Assembly (NCBI GenBank): GCA_031281815.1
Contig: JAITEY010000272.1
Span: 1-5,882, forward strand
Length of the DNA stretch: 5,882 bases
Source of the DNA: Desulfovibrio sp.
GTDB taxonomy: Bacteria; Desulfobacterota; Desulfovibrionia; Desulfovibrionales; Desulfovibrionaceae
Reading direction: 5' to 3'
Both the position numbers and the translations under genes were made by a program. The notes under the pieces are model-generated. The model made no database searches. It had not been told where the DNA came from and saw only the letters and a list, made by a program, of their open reading frames with translations. Positions 5,661 through 5,882 of the stretch are shown piece by piece. The number at the start of each line of letters is the position of its first letter. The stretch's first letter is position 1.

Positions 5661-5882
5661 ATGACAAAACTCGACCCGATAGTGAAGACCGTTTTGAACG
5701 GACAGGCGCTGACCCGGCAACAGGCCGTCGAATGTATTGCCGCCTTGCCGGACAATCTGCTGACCTTGCTGACTCTGGCCGGTACGGCGCGCGAACTCGG
5801 CGGCTCCCGCCCCTTTACCTGCGGCATCATCAACGCCAAATCCGGCCTCTGCCCGGAAGACTGCGCGTTCTGCGCCCAATCG
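5661..5882 (+). CDS. bioB: Biotin synthase BioB, N-terminal part, cut by right edge
   Basis: The first 74 residues of a radical SAM enzyme. BioB inserts sulfur into dethiobiotin to make biotin in the last step of the pathway, using a [4Fe-4S] cluster for S-adenosylmethionine cleavage and a second Fe-S cluster as sulfur donor. The identifying segment is K60-SGLCPEDCAFCAQS, where C64, C68 and C71 form the CxxxCxxC cluster-binding motif. The N-terminal helices (about 1-50) fit the family, and no stop occurs before the window ends. The ATG at 5661 was chosen for family-like length, although its ribosome binding site is weak. The gene stands 434 bases after ftsY, so it is probably a separate transcription unit. 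A BioB-like radical SAM paralogue is possible, but CPEDCAFCAQS is very characteristic of BioB. Confidence 0.92.
   Translation, partial: MTKLDPIVKTVLNGQALTRQQAVECIAALPDNLLTLLTLAGTARELGGSRPFTCGIINAKSGLCPEDCAFCAQS

Overview
The window suggests a GC-rich Gram-negative bacterium, most likely a member of the Desulfovibrionaceae. That is an impression from protein style (a PerR-like Fur protein, a divergent EF-G paralogue and FtsY in a row, with bioB downstream) and from base composition; it has not been tested by search. An AT-rich block at the left edge differs sharply from the rest and looks acquired.

Layout: (1) Positions 1-619, minus strand, hold the N-terminal 206 residues of a phospholipase D-like (HKD motif) nuclease or hydrolase gene that runs off the left edge. 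It is very AT-rich (28% GC in its last 60 bases) and reads away from everything else. (2) Positions 620-1192 form a 573-base gap with no convincing gene. It holds a perfect 12-bp palindrome just upstream of the phospholipase D-like gene, two further hairpins, a sigma70-like promoter near 1094-1123 and a hairpin plus T-run before the next gene. (3) Positions 1193-5226, plus strand, hold a tightly packed three-gene operon: an EF-G-like translational GTPase, a PerR-like Fur-family regulator with an unusual repeat-bearing C-terminal tail, and ftsY. The intergenic gaps are 4 and 1 bases. (4) Positions 5227-5660 form a structured, locally AT-rich leader with two doubtful small ORFs. (5) Positions 5661-5882 hold the start of bioB (biotin synthase), cut by the right edge just after its CxxxCxxC motif.

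How the genes work together: the operon joins a ribosome-associated GTPase, a peroxide-sensing type repressor and the signal-recognition-particle receptor. Spacing suggests co-transcription and probably translational coupling. ftsY has almost no Shine-Dalgarno of its own and starts one base after the perR stop. bioB appears to be a separate unit, with a long leader that may carry regulation.

The observations most worth checking are the 15-residue tandem repeats at the PerR C-terminus, the altered catalytic motifs of the EF-G paralogue, the nested inverted repeats between ftsY and bioB, and the foreign-looking phospholipase D-like gene with its palindrome. I did not find a complete undescribed system that the sequence alone can prove.
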